Part shown: positions 32,174-41,048 of the stretch, in pieces
Layout of the letters: every line of letters starts with the position of its first letter
Position numbering within the stretch: position 1 is the stretch's first letter
Origin: Pseudoalteromonas sp049257235
GTDB lineage: Bacteria; Pseudomonadota; Gammaproteobacteria; Enterobacterales; Alteromonadaceae
Assembly: GCF_049257235.1 (NCBI RefSeq)
Contig: NZ_JBMMUF010000001.1
Span: 434,001 to 498,000, forward strand
Direction: 5' to 3'
DNA length: 64,000 nt
Notes under the pieces: generated by a model
Databases searched by the model: none
Told to the model about the DNA's origin: nothing
Seen by the model: only the letters and a program-made list of their open reading frames with translations
Made by a program: the position numbers and the translations under genes

Positions 32174-34459
32174 CTAATACTCATCACTGTCTTTAGAGCT
32201 ATATAAGAGCTGACCCAAGTCATGCTCGAGCATGAAATCACGGACTAAACGGTGTACATGTTTGGCACTTTTGGCGACCAAGCACTGTTGCAATAAGGTT
32301 TGACTAGCACTTACTTCAACTCGCCTAATGACCCATTTCACCTTGTGCAATGAGCTAAAGTTCATACTTAAGCAATCAAAGCCCATCGCCAGTAGTAAAA
32401 TCGCTCCCTCAGGTTCACTGGCAAGCTCGCCACACAAGCTAAATGGAAAGTTAACTTCTTTACACTGTCGAGCGATATCATTGAGCGCACGCAAAACAGC
32501 CGGATGATAAGGGTCAAATAAATTGGCAACTCGTGAATTGGCTCTATCTACAGCCAGCAAATACTGAGTTAAATCGTTACTTCCTACCGAGCAAAAGTCG
32601 ACTTTGCTGGCAAACTCTTTGAGCAGATATATGCTCGATGGCACTTCAATCATCACGCCTACAAGCGGCTTATCAATGTAACTAAACTCGCTTGGCTCAT
32701 CTTGTTGCAACTCAAAGTATGCGCGCTCAAGCAAGGACAATGACTCCTCCACCTCGCCAACTTCACTGATCATAGGTAACAAGATACGCAAATTGCCAAG
32801 CCCAGAGTTAGCTCGGATCATGGCTTTGAGTTGATCCAAAAACAGTTCAGGGTGATCTAAGCTAACGCGAATACCGCGCCAGCCCAAAAATGGGTTTTCT
32901 TCCTCGATTTCAAAGTAATCTAGGGCTTTGTCTCCCCCCACATCGAGTGTGCGCATCGTCACCGGCGCAGGGTGATAAGCGCTGAGCACCTGCCGATACC
33001 ACTTTTCTTGCTCGTGTTGTGACGGGAAAGTGTCTTTTTCCATGAACCAAGATTCTGTGCGATATAAGCCCACCCCATCACAATAGCGCGCACTGTCCAG
33101 TTCACTGTGTAAATCCAGCCCTGCATTGAGCATTAAATCAACAGTGACGCCATCGGGTGTGCACGAGGGGAGATGATATTCAGACTCGAATTGATCATGT
33201 AATTTCGCATCACGATGCTGCAGCTTTTCGTATTCTTGTTTTAACGCTTCGCTAGGACTTAAATAGACGCGACCAGAATAGGCATCAATGATCAGTTCTT
33301 TTTCATCAAATTGCAGCAAGGGGATATCATTAATACCCCATACTGTAGGCACATTCATGGCCTTGGTGAGAATGGAGGCATGCGAGTTAGCTGCCCCGTG
33401 GACACTCACTACCCCCTTCAAACGCTCCTTCGGCACATGAGCAAGCATCGAAGGTGTGATGGTGTGCGCCACTAAAATGGTATTTTCAGGGTAAGGTTTG
33501 GTCGCTTTTTCAGTGTTGAGCAAATGATGCAGAACCCGCAGACCAATATCTTTAATGTCCACGGCCCGCTCTTTGATATACGGATCTTCCATGGCATTAA
33601 ATTGTTGCACTAAACGCTCTATCACACGCTTAAGCGCGCTCTTTGCACACCAGCCGTCAGCTATCTCAATTTCCACATCTCGACCTAAGCTGCGGGCATC
33701 GAGTAGCTGCAGGTACACTTCAAACACAGCCACAGCTTCATTAGGAATATGCTCCTGCATCGATACAGCAAGCGTACTAAATTCATTGCGAGTCGCTGCA
33801 ACAGCTTGAAAAAACATCTGCTTTTGTTTTGTTTTATCGGGGTCTTTGCGCAGCTCTACCGATGAGAAATCAACTTTTGGCAACACCACAAACGCGTCGC
33901 CAATTGCTATTCCAGGCGCTCCAGAGATCCCCTTCAACATCGTTGAGCGATGACTTTGGTCGTCGTGACTGAGCAAAGATTGAATTTGCGCATCTGCAAG
34001 CTGAGATGCAAGTTGCGCCGACAAAGTGATCAGAAATGACTCTTCATCTTCACTGAATACGCGCGCTGCACTTTGCTGTACAACAATCACTCCGAGCACA
34101 CGTTTTTGATGCACCACAGGCACCGACAGAAACGCGTTGTATTGTTCTTCTTTGACAAGATCGGAAGTGATAAAGCGTGGGTGAGACTTGGCATAAGCCA
34201 AGTTAATGGGTTCTTCGCGTTGAGCCACCAGACCAACAAGGCCTTCGGTAAAACCTACGCGAAACTGACCTACCGCAGCGGGGTTGAGGCCATCGGTGGC
34301 CATCAACACAAAATTATCATTGCTATAATCAGCAAAGTAAATTGAGCAACACTCTGTTTTCATGGCCTTTTTGACATGGCTCACAAACACCATAAGCGCA
34401 CTTTCTAGGCTTGGTTGCTGAGCAACTTCCTCAACGATTGTGCGCATAATGGCCAGCAT
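32174..34459 (-). CDS. ptsP: PEP-protein phosphotransferase PtsP (enzyme I-Ntr)
   Basis: PtsP of 761 residues has an N-terminal GAF domain (about 1-165), then the enzyme I domains. The phospho-histidine motif is GAANSHASILTKAMNVP and the PEP-binding barrel contains RTESWFMEKDTFPSQHEQEK, GWRGIRVSLDHPEL, VGSNDLTQYLLAVDR and SLCGELASEP. It phosphorylates NPr in the nitrogen PTS and so links PEP and glutamine status to PtsN targets. It follows rppH by 12 bases as in many Gammaproteobacteria. The 133 bases after it hold no evident terminator. Confidence 0.96.
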   Translation of the reverse strand: MLAIMRTIVEEVAQQPSLESALMVFVSHVKKAMKTECCSIYFADYSNDNFVLMATDGLNPAAVGQFRVGFTEGLVGLVAQREEPINLAYAKSHPRFITSDLVKEEQYNAFLSVPVVHQKRVLGVIVVQQSAARVFSEDEESFLITLSAQLASQLADAQIQSLLSHDDQSHRSTMLKGISGAPGIAIGDAFVVLPKVDFSSVELRKDPDKTKQKQMFFQAVAATRNEFSTLAVSMQEHIPNEAVAVFEVYLQLLDARSLGRDVEIEIADGWCAKSALKRVIERLVQQFNAMEDPYIKERAVDIKDIGLRVLHHLLNTEKATKPYPENTILVAHTITPSMLAHVPKERLKGVVSVHGAANSHASILTKAMNVPTVWGINDIPLLQFDEKELIIDAYSGRVYLSPSEALKQEYEKLQHRDAKLHDQFESEYHLPSCTPDGVTVDLMLNAGLDLHSELDSARYCDGVGLYRTESWFMEKDTFPSQHEQEKWYRQVLSAYHPAPVTMRTLDVGGDKALDYFEIEEENPFLGWRGIRVSLDHPELFLDQLKAMIRANSGLGNLRILLPMISEVGEVEESLSLLERAYFELQQDEPSEFSYIDKPLVGVMIEVPSSIYLLKEFASKVDFCSVGSNDLTQYLLAVDRANSRVANLFDPYHPAVLRALNDIARQCKEVNFPFSLCGELASEPEGAILLLAMGFDCLSMNFSSLHKVKWVIRRVEVSASQTLLQQCLVAKSAKHVHRLVRDFMLEHDLGQLLYSSKDSDEY

Positions 34460-34471
34460 TGCTTAATCTCC

Positions 34472-34993
34472 TTAACGGCGGTGGCGCCAATTCCCCTGCT
34501 GCGATGGCTCTTTTTTATTAAACGGCATCGCAAATGGCGCAAATTCTTTCATAACTCGTCGGTACACATCACGCTTGAACGCCACAACTTGGCGCACAGG
34601 ATACCAGTAACTAACCCATCGCCAGTCATCAAATTCTGGATGATGTGTTTTGAGCAAATTTACATCTTCATCTTTGCATTTTAGTTTAAGTAGGAACCAT
34701 TTTTGTTTTTGTCCTATACAAACCGGTGTCGAATCACGGCGTATTAACCGCTTCGGTAACTTATAACGCAACCAATGACGTGAGCTTGCAATGATCTCGA
34801 CATCTTCTGGCAGTAAGCCTACTTCCTCATGTAACTCTCGGTACATAGTCTGCTCTGGAGTTTCTCCATCATCTACACCACCTTGAGGAAATTGCCATGA
34901 ATGCTGACCATAACGACGGGCCCAAAAAACCTGACCCTGGTTGTTACAAATTACAATTCCGACGTTGGCACGAAAACCTTCGGCATCAATCAC
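34472..34993 (-). CDS. rppH: RNA pyrophosphohydrolase RppH
   Basis: RppH of 173 residues removes 5' pyrophosphate from mRNA and starts 5'-end-dependent decay. The Nudix box spans residues 38-60, from GGVDDGETPEQ to RELHEEVGL, with the expected Glu residues. The start is GTG (34993), because the conserved N-terminus (IDAEGFRANVGIVICNNQGQ) begins there. It heads the rppH-ptsP unit and is divergent from mutH across a 412-base gap. Confidence 0.96.
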   Translation of the reverse strand: MIDAEGFRANVGIVICNNQGQVFWARRYGQHSWQFPQGGVDDGETPEQTMYRELHEEVGLLPEDVEIIASSRHWLRYKLPKRLIRRDSTPVCIGQKQKWFLLKLKCKDEDVNLLKTHHPEFDDWRWVSYWYPVRQVVAFKRDVYRRVMKEFAPFAMPFNKKEPSQQGNWRHRR

Positions 34994-35091
34994 CTTAGTG
35001 CCTCTTTTATAAGTCGATTTTTATCGATTGTTCCATAATCCCTAAGGTTCAGCAAACATTATTCGGATCTAACACCAATTTACTCACAGGT

Positions 35092-35214
35092 TGTGCATAA
35101 CTTTTGATATTCACGCCTAAAATTGAAACAAATCCACAATAAGCATTAGCAAAAGTCGATTTCTCCACAGATTCTGTGGATAAAATTGTTTATACCTCTG
35201 TATTTTGTGGATTA
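35092..35214. other. Cluster of DnaA-box-like 9-mers in the AT-rich rppH-mutH gap
   Basis: The gap 34994-35405 has no gene. It holds TGTGCATAA (35092-35100) and TGTGGATAA (35175-35183), both exact matches to the reverse of TTATNCACA. TTCTCCACA (35161-35169) and TGTGGATTA (35206-35214) each differ by one base. The middle two face each other as TCCACAG-ATT-CTGTGGA. An AT-rich stretch follows (35228-35350) with GATCTTTT near 35248 and AAAAGATC near 35296. It may be a DnaA-binding or titration site; the promoters of mutH and rppH should also be here. Confidence 0.45.
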
Positions 35215-35405
35215 AAACAACAGCGCTTTGTGACAAAAAAGTAGTGATCTTTTATTTTTTCATTAAAATTCAATTGCTTATAAAAAAATAACATTGAAAA
35301 GATCGCACAAAAAACACACTAAGAGTTTTTGCTCAAAATTACAACACTGGGAATTAGCCACGGCTTTGATACAATCTCGATATTAATCAGTGTAGTAATA
35401 ACTTC

Positions 35406-36074
35406 ATGACGCCACCACCGCAAACATTAGCCGAACTCACCGCTCGTGTCAGTGCGATCGCCGGTATGACGCTCGGTGAACTCGCCAAAGAACATGGCTT
35501 TAAAACCCCTGAACATCTGCTGCGAGAAAAAGGCTGGGTTGGACAGCTACTTGAGTATGCACTAGGTGCCAGTGCCGGTTCTTTACCTGAACCAGACTTT
35601 GTTAATTTAGGGGTAGAGTTAAAGACCCTACCGATATCTCACTCAGGTACACCTCTTGAGACCACTTTTGTCAGTGTTGCACCTTTGGTAGATGTAACTG
35701 GAGCGCAATTTGAAAACAGTACTGTATATAAAAAGCTCCGCCATGTATTGTGGCTTCCAATTTTGGCCGAACGTGAAATACCCATCATTGATAGAGTCAT
35801 TGGCAGTGGGTTCTTATGGCAACCTAGTGCGGCTCAATTTGCGCAGCTGAAACGTGATTGGGAAGAGCTAATCGATATGATTGCCCTTGGGCAAATAGAG
35901 CAAGTGAACGGTCACTATGGTGAAGTCTTGCAGTTACGCCCTAAGGCAGCTAACAGTAAGGCACTGACGGAGGCGATTGGTGCAAACGGCCAGCGTATTC
36001 AAACACTGCCGCGGGGCTTTTACTTAAAAACCCAGTTTACGAGACAAATCTTAGCCGAGCAATTTAGCCCTTGA
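35406..36074 (+). CDS. mutH: DNA mismatch repair endonuclease MutH
   Basis: MutH of 222 residues nicks the unmethylated strand at hemimethylated GATC during mismatch repair. It has the MutH/Sau3AI fold signature with catalytic DFVNLGVELKTLPI (Asp and the Glu-x-Lys). LREKGWVGQLLEYALGASAG precedes it and VIGSGFLWQPSAAQF follows. Its presence implies Dam methylation and MutLS elsewhere. It overlaps the convergent small membrane-protein gene by 11 bases. Confidence 0.96.
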   Translation: MTPPPQTLAELTARVSAIAGMTLGELAKEHGFKTPEHLLREKGWVGQLLEYALGASAGSLPEPDFVNLGVELKTLPISHSGTPLETTFVSVAPLVDVTGAQFENSTVYKKLRHVLWLPILAEREIPIIDRVIGSGFLWQPSAAQFAQLKRDWEELIDMIALGQIEQVNGHYGEVLQLRPKAANSKALTEAIGANGQRIQTLPRGFYLKTQFTRQILAEQFSP

Positions 36075-36405
36075 GATGATGAAGGCTTGTTGGTGTTACC
36101 AGTGCAACAAGTTCATTAAAATGCTGATGTAGATACTCACATGCAAGCTTGCTGTCGTGCTCAGCAATGATGATGTGCAATAGCACAAATGAAATCACAC
36201 TCATTGCCAATGCAGCTTCAACAGCAAAGAAGAAACCACAAAGCAACGCCGGAACCATGATCAGTAGGATCAAGGTAGCGCGCAAAACAGGGTCGACAGG
36301 GTGCTCTTTGCGAAACCCTTTGAATGCAGCTTCAACAACTTGGTTGCGCTGATCTGTGCTCAAGCTTTCCAGTTCTTTACAACCGTAAAAATAAAACCAA
36401 TACAT
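36064..36405 (-). CDS. Small membrane protein of unknown function
   Basis: The protein of 113 residues has two adjacent hydrophobic segments in the middle (LRATLILLIMVPALLCGFFF and ALAMSVISFVLLHIII) with charged, soluble ends, so it probably spans the inner membrane twice. I do not recognise the family. It is convergent with mutH and overlaps its 3' end by 11 bases, and it is followed upstream by a repeat-bearing gap. Confidence 0.6.
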   Translation of the reverse strand: MYWFYFYGCKELESLSTDQRNQVVEAAFKGFRKEHPVDPVLRATLILLIMVPALLCGFFFAVEAALAMSVISFVLLHIIIAEHDSKLACEYLHQHFNELVALVTPTSLHHLKG

Positions 36406-36579
36406 AAAGTTACTCTCCGCTCATTCAGTAACTTGTGTGCGTATAAAAACGAATTTGTCACATACGTTAAATATATAAACAAAATGTTAACTTTCAACTT
36501 GTAATCGATGAAATAACAATTAATCGCGAGGGCATGTTGATCTTTGCTGTTTGTTTTTGCTGTAGTCATTGGGACTCTT

Positions 36580-36780
36580 GGCAAGGCAGAGTGCGTCGCA
36601 TAGTGGTTCTATGCCACTCAGGCGATGACGCAGTGAAAATACCCCAATGGCGCTGCCCAAAGGGTTCAACCAATGCGTTGTCATGGGCCATGAACATAGT
36701 TCACTATGCACCATGACCCATTCCTAGCATTGAAAGCCTTTGATTTGAACAAAATTCATACATCAAAGGTCAACACGCCC
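36580..36780. repeat. Dispersed intergenic repeat, copy A
   Basis: In the 457-base gene-free stretch 36406-36862, three blocks match copy B near 48 kb in the same order. They are GGCAAGGCAGAG plus GCGTCGCA (36580-36600), AATGGCGCTGCCCAA with a following GGTTCAA (36646-36670), and ATTCATAC-TCAAAGGTC-ACACGCC (36754-36779). The spacers differ. A palindromic part CATGGGCCATGAACATAGTT lies around 36685, facing ACTATGCACCATGACCC. It encodes nothing evident. Confidence 0.6.
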
Positions 36781-36862
36781 TTGTAAAGACTGTCACTTTT
36801 TCTTATAACTGGGCGCTGCGTTGTTTTGCAACGTGAAGTACTTCAGTTTTAGGAGAGACACA

Positions 36863-37108
36863 ATGACAATAAAAATGTCACTAGCGGTGCTGTGCACCAT
36901 GATATTGCTGGGCTGCTCAAGCACTCATGATGGACAACAAGCAAGTAATGAAGATGGCATGATATGCGAATTGAAAAAGCCAACTGGCTCGAATATTCCA
37001 AAGCGTGTATGTATGACAAAAGAACAAAAAGAAGCGCAAGAAAAAGCAGGCCAAGAATATATCAACCAACAACGTAATCGAGCGACAACGGGTGGATTAA
37101 CTCACTAA
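36863..37108 (+). CDS. Small lipoprotein of unknown function
   Basis: The 81-residue protein has a lipoprotein signal peptide (MTIKMSLAVLCTMILLGC, Cys18) and a short polar mature part with MICELKKPTGSNIPKRVCMT. This Cys...TGSxIPxRVC pattern recurs in small unnamed proteins of Alteromonadales and Xanthomonadales, as far as I recall. The C-terminal half is Gln/Glu/Lys-rich and helical. The ATG at 36863 has AGGAGA upstream. It is monocistronic, convergent with eno and shares its bidirectional terminator. Confidence 0.75.
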   Translation: MTIKMSLAVLCTMILLGCSSTHDGQQASNEDGMICELKKPTGSNIPKRVCMTKEQKEAQEKAGQEYINQQRNRATTGGLTH

Positions 37109-37121
37109 GGGTTAAGCGCAT

Positions 37122-37151
37122 AAAAAAACCGCGGCTAACCGCGGTTTTTTT
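37122..37151. terminator. Bidirectional terminator between the lipoprotein gene and eno
   Basis: ACCGCGG-CTAA-CCGCGGT lies between seven A and seven T residues and would serve both convergent genes. Confidence 0.9.
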
Positions 37152-37174
37152 ATAGTTACCAAGTACGCTATTGC

Positions 37175-38467
37175 TTACTGGCCTTTGATCTCAGAACGAC
37201 CTTTATAAACAGCCTTGTCGCCAAGTTGCTGCTCGATGCGTAGCAACTGGTTGTACTTAGCCACACGGTCAGAGCGGCACAGCGAACCTGTCTTGATTTG
37301 ACCGGCAGCAGTACCAACGGCTAAATCGGCAATCGTTGCATCTTCTGTTTCACCACTGCGGTGAGAGATAACCGCTGTAAAACCAGCGTCTTTTGCCATC
37401 TTGATTGCGTCAAGTGTTTCAGACAGTGAACCGATTTGGTTGAACTTGATTAGAATTGAGTTACCAATGTTCTCATCAATACCACGCTTCAAGATCTTAG
37501 TGTTAGTTACGAATAGGTCATCACCTACAAGTTGAACTTTGTCACCAATCTTATCAGTTAGGATTTTCCAACCTGCCCAATCGCTCTCATCAAGACCATC
37601 TTCGATAGAAACGATAGGGTAACGTGCAGCAAGGTCTGCAAGGAAGTCAGCAAAGCCAGCTGAGTCGAATGCTTTACCTTCACCTTTAAGGTCGTATTTA
37701 CCATCGTGATAAAACTCTGAAGATGCACAGTCAAGCGCAAGTGTTACGTCTTTGTTTAACTCGTAACCCGCAGCAGCAACCGCTTCGGCAATTACTTCTA
37801 GCGCTTCTTCGTTAGACTTAAGATCTGGAGCAAAACCACCTTCATCACCCACGGCCGTGTTAAGACCACGTGCACTTAATACTTTTTTCAGGCTGTGGAA
37901 GATTTCTGCACCCATACGCAACGCTTCACGGAAGCTTGGAGCACCTACAGGCTGAACCATGAACTCTTGGATATCAACGTTGTTATCCGCATGCTCACCA
38001 CCATTTAAGATGTTCATCATTGGCACTGGCATTGAATATTGGCCAGATGTACCATTTATGTCTGCAATGTGTTCGAATAGCTCAACACCTTTGTCTTGAG
38101 CAGCCGCTTTAGCGTTTGCAAGCGATACAGCTAGGATTGCATTGGCACCTAGTTTTTCTTTGTTTTCTGTACCATCAAGCTCAAGCATGATGTTGTCGAT
38201 AGCGCGCTGTTCAAGTGCATTTTGACCTTTTAATGCGGTAGCGATTTCGTTGTTAACAAAACCTACGGCAGTAAGTACACCTTTACCTAGGTAACGGCTT
38301 TTGTCGCCGTCACGAAGCTCTAACGCTTCACGTGTACCCGTTGATGCACCTGATGGTGCACACGCACGACCCCAAGCACCGCTCGCCAAGTGAACTTCGG
38401 CTTCAACAGTTGGGTTACCGCGTGAGTCCATCACTTCACGGCCAATCACTTTAACAATTTCTGACAT
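37175..38467 (-). CDS. eno: Enolase
   Basis: Enolase of 430 residues converts 2-phosphoglycerate to PEP and is also a degradosome partner. Motifs include DSRGNPTVEAEVHL, GANAILAVSLA, GDEGGFAPD, SIEDGLDESDW and SHRSGETED. It follows pyrG in the conserved order, but a terminator hairpin separates the two, so part of its expression must come from its own promoter in the 72 bases between them. Confidence 0.98.
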   Translation of the reverse strand: MSEIVKVIGREVMDSRGNPTVEAEVHLASGAWGRACAPSGASTGTREALELRDGDKSRYLGKGVLTAVGFVNNEIATALKGQNALEQRAIDNIMLELDGTENKEKLGANAILAVSLANAKAAAQDKGVELFEHIADINGTSGQYSMPVPMMNILNGGEHADNNVDIQEFMVQPVGAPSFREALRMGAEIFHSLKKVLSARGLNTAVGDEGGFAPDLKSNEEALEVIAEAVAAAGYELNKDVTLALDCASSEFYHDGKYDLKGEGKAFDSAGFADFLADLAARYPIVSIEDGLDESDWAGWKILTDKIGDKVQLVGDDLFVTNTKILKRGIDENIGNSILIKFNQIGSLSETLDAIKMAKDAGFTAVISHRSGETEDATIADLAVGTAAGQIKTGSLCRSDRVAKYNQLLRIEQQLGDKAVYKGRSEIKGQ

Positions 38468-38502
38468 CTCAATTGATTCCTCTTATCCCAATTGTAAAAA
38501 CG

Positions 38503-38531
38503 AAAAAGCCGTGCAAGGGCACGGCTTTTTT
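38503..38531 (-). terminator. Terminator between pyrG and eno
   Basis: AAAAAGCCGTGC pairs with GCACGGCTTTTTT around AAGG. On the minus strand five T residues follow the stem, 8 bases past the pyrG stop. Confidence 0.85.
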
Positions 38532-38538
38532 CAATCAA

Positions 38539-40173
38539 TTACGAAGATTGCTTCTGGAAGCTGTGTGCAGCTGCCACAAACCCTTCGAATAGTGGGTGAC
38601 CATCACGCGGTGTTGACGTGAATTCCGGGTGGAACTGCGCCGCAATAAACCAAGGATGATCTTTATTTTCAATGATTTCCACCAGCTTTTTATCTTCGGA
38701 GAGACCGGTGAACTCAAGACCCGCTTGCTCAAGCTTTTCAACATAGTTGTTGTTCACTTCATAGCGGTGGCGGTGACGCTCTACGATTTGGTCACTACCA
38801 TACACCTCACGTACTTTTGAACCTTCTTTCAAGTGGCACAGCTGCGCACCAAGACGCATTGTTCCACCTAAATCTGACTCTTCATCACGTACTTCAACGT
38901 TACCGTCTTTATCCAACCACTCAGTGATCAGACCCACAACTGGATGCGCAGAGTTTGTATCAAACTCAGTTGAGTTTGCACCTTCAAGACCTGCAACGTT
39001 ACGTGCGTATTCAATCAATGCTACTTGCATACCTAAACAGATACCAAGGTAAGGAACCTTGTTTTCACGGGCATACTGCGCAGCTAAAATTTTACCTTCT
39101 ACACCACGGCCACCAAAGCCACCTGGTACTAGAATCGCATCTAGGTTTTTAAGTAACTCAACACCTTTGCTCTCAATATCCTGAGAATCAACGTATTGAA
39201 TATTTACCGTTAAGCGGTTTTTCAAACCAGCATGCTTTAATGCTTCGTTTACTGACTTGTAGGCATCAGGTAATTCAATGTACTTACCTACCATGCCAAT
39301 TGTTACTTCACCAGTAGGGTTCGACTCTTGGTAAAGTACTTGTTCCCACTCAGATAAGTCTGCTTCTGGGCAATCAAGGTAGAAGCGACGACAAATGATG
39401 TTGTCTAAATCCTGAGACTTAAGCAGTGCTGGGATTTTATAAATGCTGTCTACGTCTTGCAGAGAAATAACCGCTTTCTCTTCTACATTGGTAAATAGTG
39501 CGATTTTTGCACGCTCGTTTGCAGGTAATTTACACGCAGAACGGCACACTAGAATGTCTGGTTGAATACCAATAGAACGAAGCTCTTTTACAGAGTGCTG
39601 CGTAGGCTTGGTTTTCACTTCACCCGCAGGGCCTAAGAATGGCACAAGTGTTAGGTGCATAAATAACGCACGCTCACGGCCGATTTCAGTACCAAGCTGA
39701 CGGATTGCTTCTAAGAACGGTTGTGATTCGATATCACCCACTGTACCGCCAATCTCAACGATCGCGATATCGTGACCTTCCGCACCTTCAACTACGCGAC
39801 GTTTGATGTCGTTAGTGATGTGTGGGATAACCTGAATTGTGGCACCAAGGTACTCACCGCGGCGCTCACGACGAAGTACGTCTTCGTATACGCGACCTTG
39901 AGTGAAGTTGTTGCGGCTAGTCATCTTGGTACGGATGAAACGCTCATAGTGACCAAGGTCAAGGTCAGTTTCAGCACCGTCTTCGGTAACAAATACTTCA
40001 CCATGTTGAATTGGGCTCATAGTGCCCGGGTCAACGTTGATATAAGGATCCAGCTTTAAGATTGTGACTTTCAAGCCACGTGCTTCTAAGATCGCTGCCA
40101 ATGATGCAGCAGCAATACCTTTACCCAACGAGGAAACCACCCCGCCCGTAACGAAGATAAATTTTGTACTCAT
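38539..40173 (-). CDS. pyrG: CTP synthase
   Basis: CTP synthase of 544 residues aminates UTP with glutamine-derived ammonia. The N-terminal amidoligase has FVTGGVVSSLGKGIAAASLA and VEIGGTVGDIESQPFLEA. The class I glutaminase domain has GICLGMQ with the nucleophilic Cys and ends with FIAAQFHPEFTSTP. The full-length gene lies in the conserved relA-mazG-pyrG-eno block, 107 bases after mazG. Confidence 0.98.
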   Translation of the reverse strand: MSTKFIFVTGGVVSSLGKGIAAASLAAILEARGLKVTILKLDPYINVDPGTMSPIQHGEVFVTEDGAETDLDLGHYERFIRTKMTSRNNFTQGRVYEDVLRRERRGEYLGATIQVIPHITNDIKRRVVEGAEGHDIAIVEIGGTVGDIESQPFLEAIRQLGTEIGRERALFMHLTLVPFLGPAGEVKTKPTQHSVKELRSIGIQPDILVCRSACKLPANERAKIALFTNVEEKAVISLQDVDSIYKIPALLKSQDLDNIICRRFYLDCPEADLSEWEQVLYQESNPTGEVTIGMVGKYIELPDAYKSVNEALKHAGLKNRLTVNIQYVDSQDIESKGVELLKNLDAILVPGGFGGRGVEGKILAAQYARENKVPYLGICLGMQVALIEYARNVAGLEGANSTEFDTNSAHPVVGLITEWLDKDGNVEVRDEESDLGGTMRLGAQLCHLKEGSKVREVYGSDQIVERHRHRYEVNNNYVEKLEQAGLEFTGLSEDKKLVEIIENKDHPWFIAAQFHPEFTSTPRDGHPLFEGFVAAAHSFQKQSS

Positions 40174-40280
40174 GCGAACCCTAAGATATCAGGAAATGGA
40201 TTAAATAGAATCAAGACGGGGCGAAATTATAGCAAAGCAGCGCACGCCAATCCAGTTAAAATTAGCGCTTTAGCGAATGG

Positions 40281-41048
40281 TTATTCTCGTTCCTTCACCG
40301 CTTGCCACGCTGCTTCCATTTCTTCTAAGCCTACATCTGTAAGCACTTGACCAGTGGTTAAAATTTGCTCTTCCACTTGATTAAAGCGATGACTGAACTT
40401 GCGGTTAGCTTGGCGCAATAGTTGCTCTGGGTCGCGATTAAGATGGCGCGCAACATTTACAACGGCAAATAATAAATCACCAATCTCTTCGGCGCAGTGC
40501 TCACTTGTAGGGTCATGTTCAATGGCTTCAGTGACTTCCTGAACCTCTTCTCGCACTTTGTCCAAAGCACCATCAATGCTTGGCCAATCGAAACCAACAC
40601 TGGCGACACGCTTTTGAATTTTGTATGCCGCGCTTAAGCTCGGCATGTTCGTTGGGATGTCCTCAAGCAGTAGCCTAGCTCCGCGCTTTTGGCGCGCCTG
40701 ATGTTTACGCGTTTCCCAGTTTTCCTGTACCTGTTCTCCTGCAAAAATATGCGGATGACGCGCCTGTAACTTTGCATTTAAACCAGTGACGACATCGTTA
40801 AAGTCAAAAAGCTGCTCTTCTTTAGCAAGTTGACTGTAGAAGATAACTTGAAACAGTAAATCACCGAGCTCGGCTTTGAGCTCATCAAATGCACCGCGCT
40901 CTATCGTGTCAGCCACTTCGTAGGCTTCTTCGATGGTATGCGGCACAATTGTCTCAAAGCGCTGTGCTAAATCCCACTCACAGCCAGATTCTGGGCAGCG
41001 CAATTTAGCCATGATGGCTTGCAATTGTGCAATCGCGTCAGTTGTCAC
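40281..41048 (-). CDS. mazG: Nucleoside triphosphate pyrophosphohydrolase MazG
   Basis: MazG of 255 residues has two MazG domains. The first has ETIVPHTIEEAYEVADTIER and LGDLLFQVIFYSQLA. The second has EVQEVTEAIEH and EEIGDLLFAVVNVARHL with the metal-binding Glu pattern. It hydrolyses non-canonical and canonical NTPs and moderates the stringent response. The start is GTG overlapping the relA stop (TAGTG), so the two are translationally coupled. Confidence 0.96.
   Translation of the reverse strand: MTTDAIAQLQAIMAKLRCPESGCEWDLAQRFETIVPHTIEEAYEVADTIERGAFDELKAELGDLLFQVIFYSQLAKEEQLFDFNDVVTGLNAKLQARHPHIFAGEQVQENWETRKHQARQKRGARLLLEDIPTNMPSLSAAYKIQKRVASVGFDWPSIDGALDKVREEVQEVTEAIEHDPTSEHCAEEIGDLLFAVVNVARHLNRDPEQLLRQANRKFSHRFNQVEEQILTTGQVLTDVGLEEMEAAWQAVKERE

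Noticed and set aside
34994..35405. Chromosomal replication origin (oriC)
   Set aside because: The DnaA-box-like cluster is suggestive, but none of the usual neighbours (mnmG, mioC, dnaA, rpmH, parAB) is present, so I list it only as a DnaA-binding candidate.
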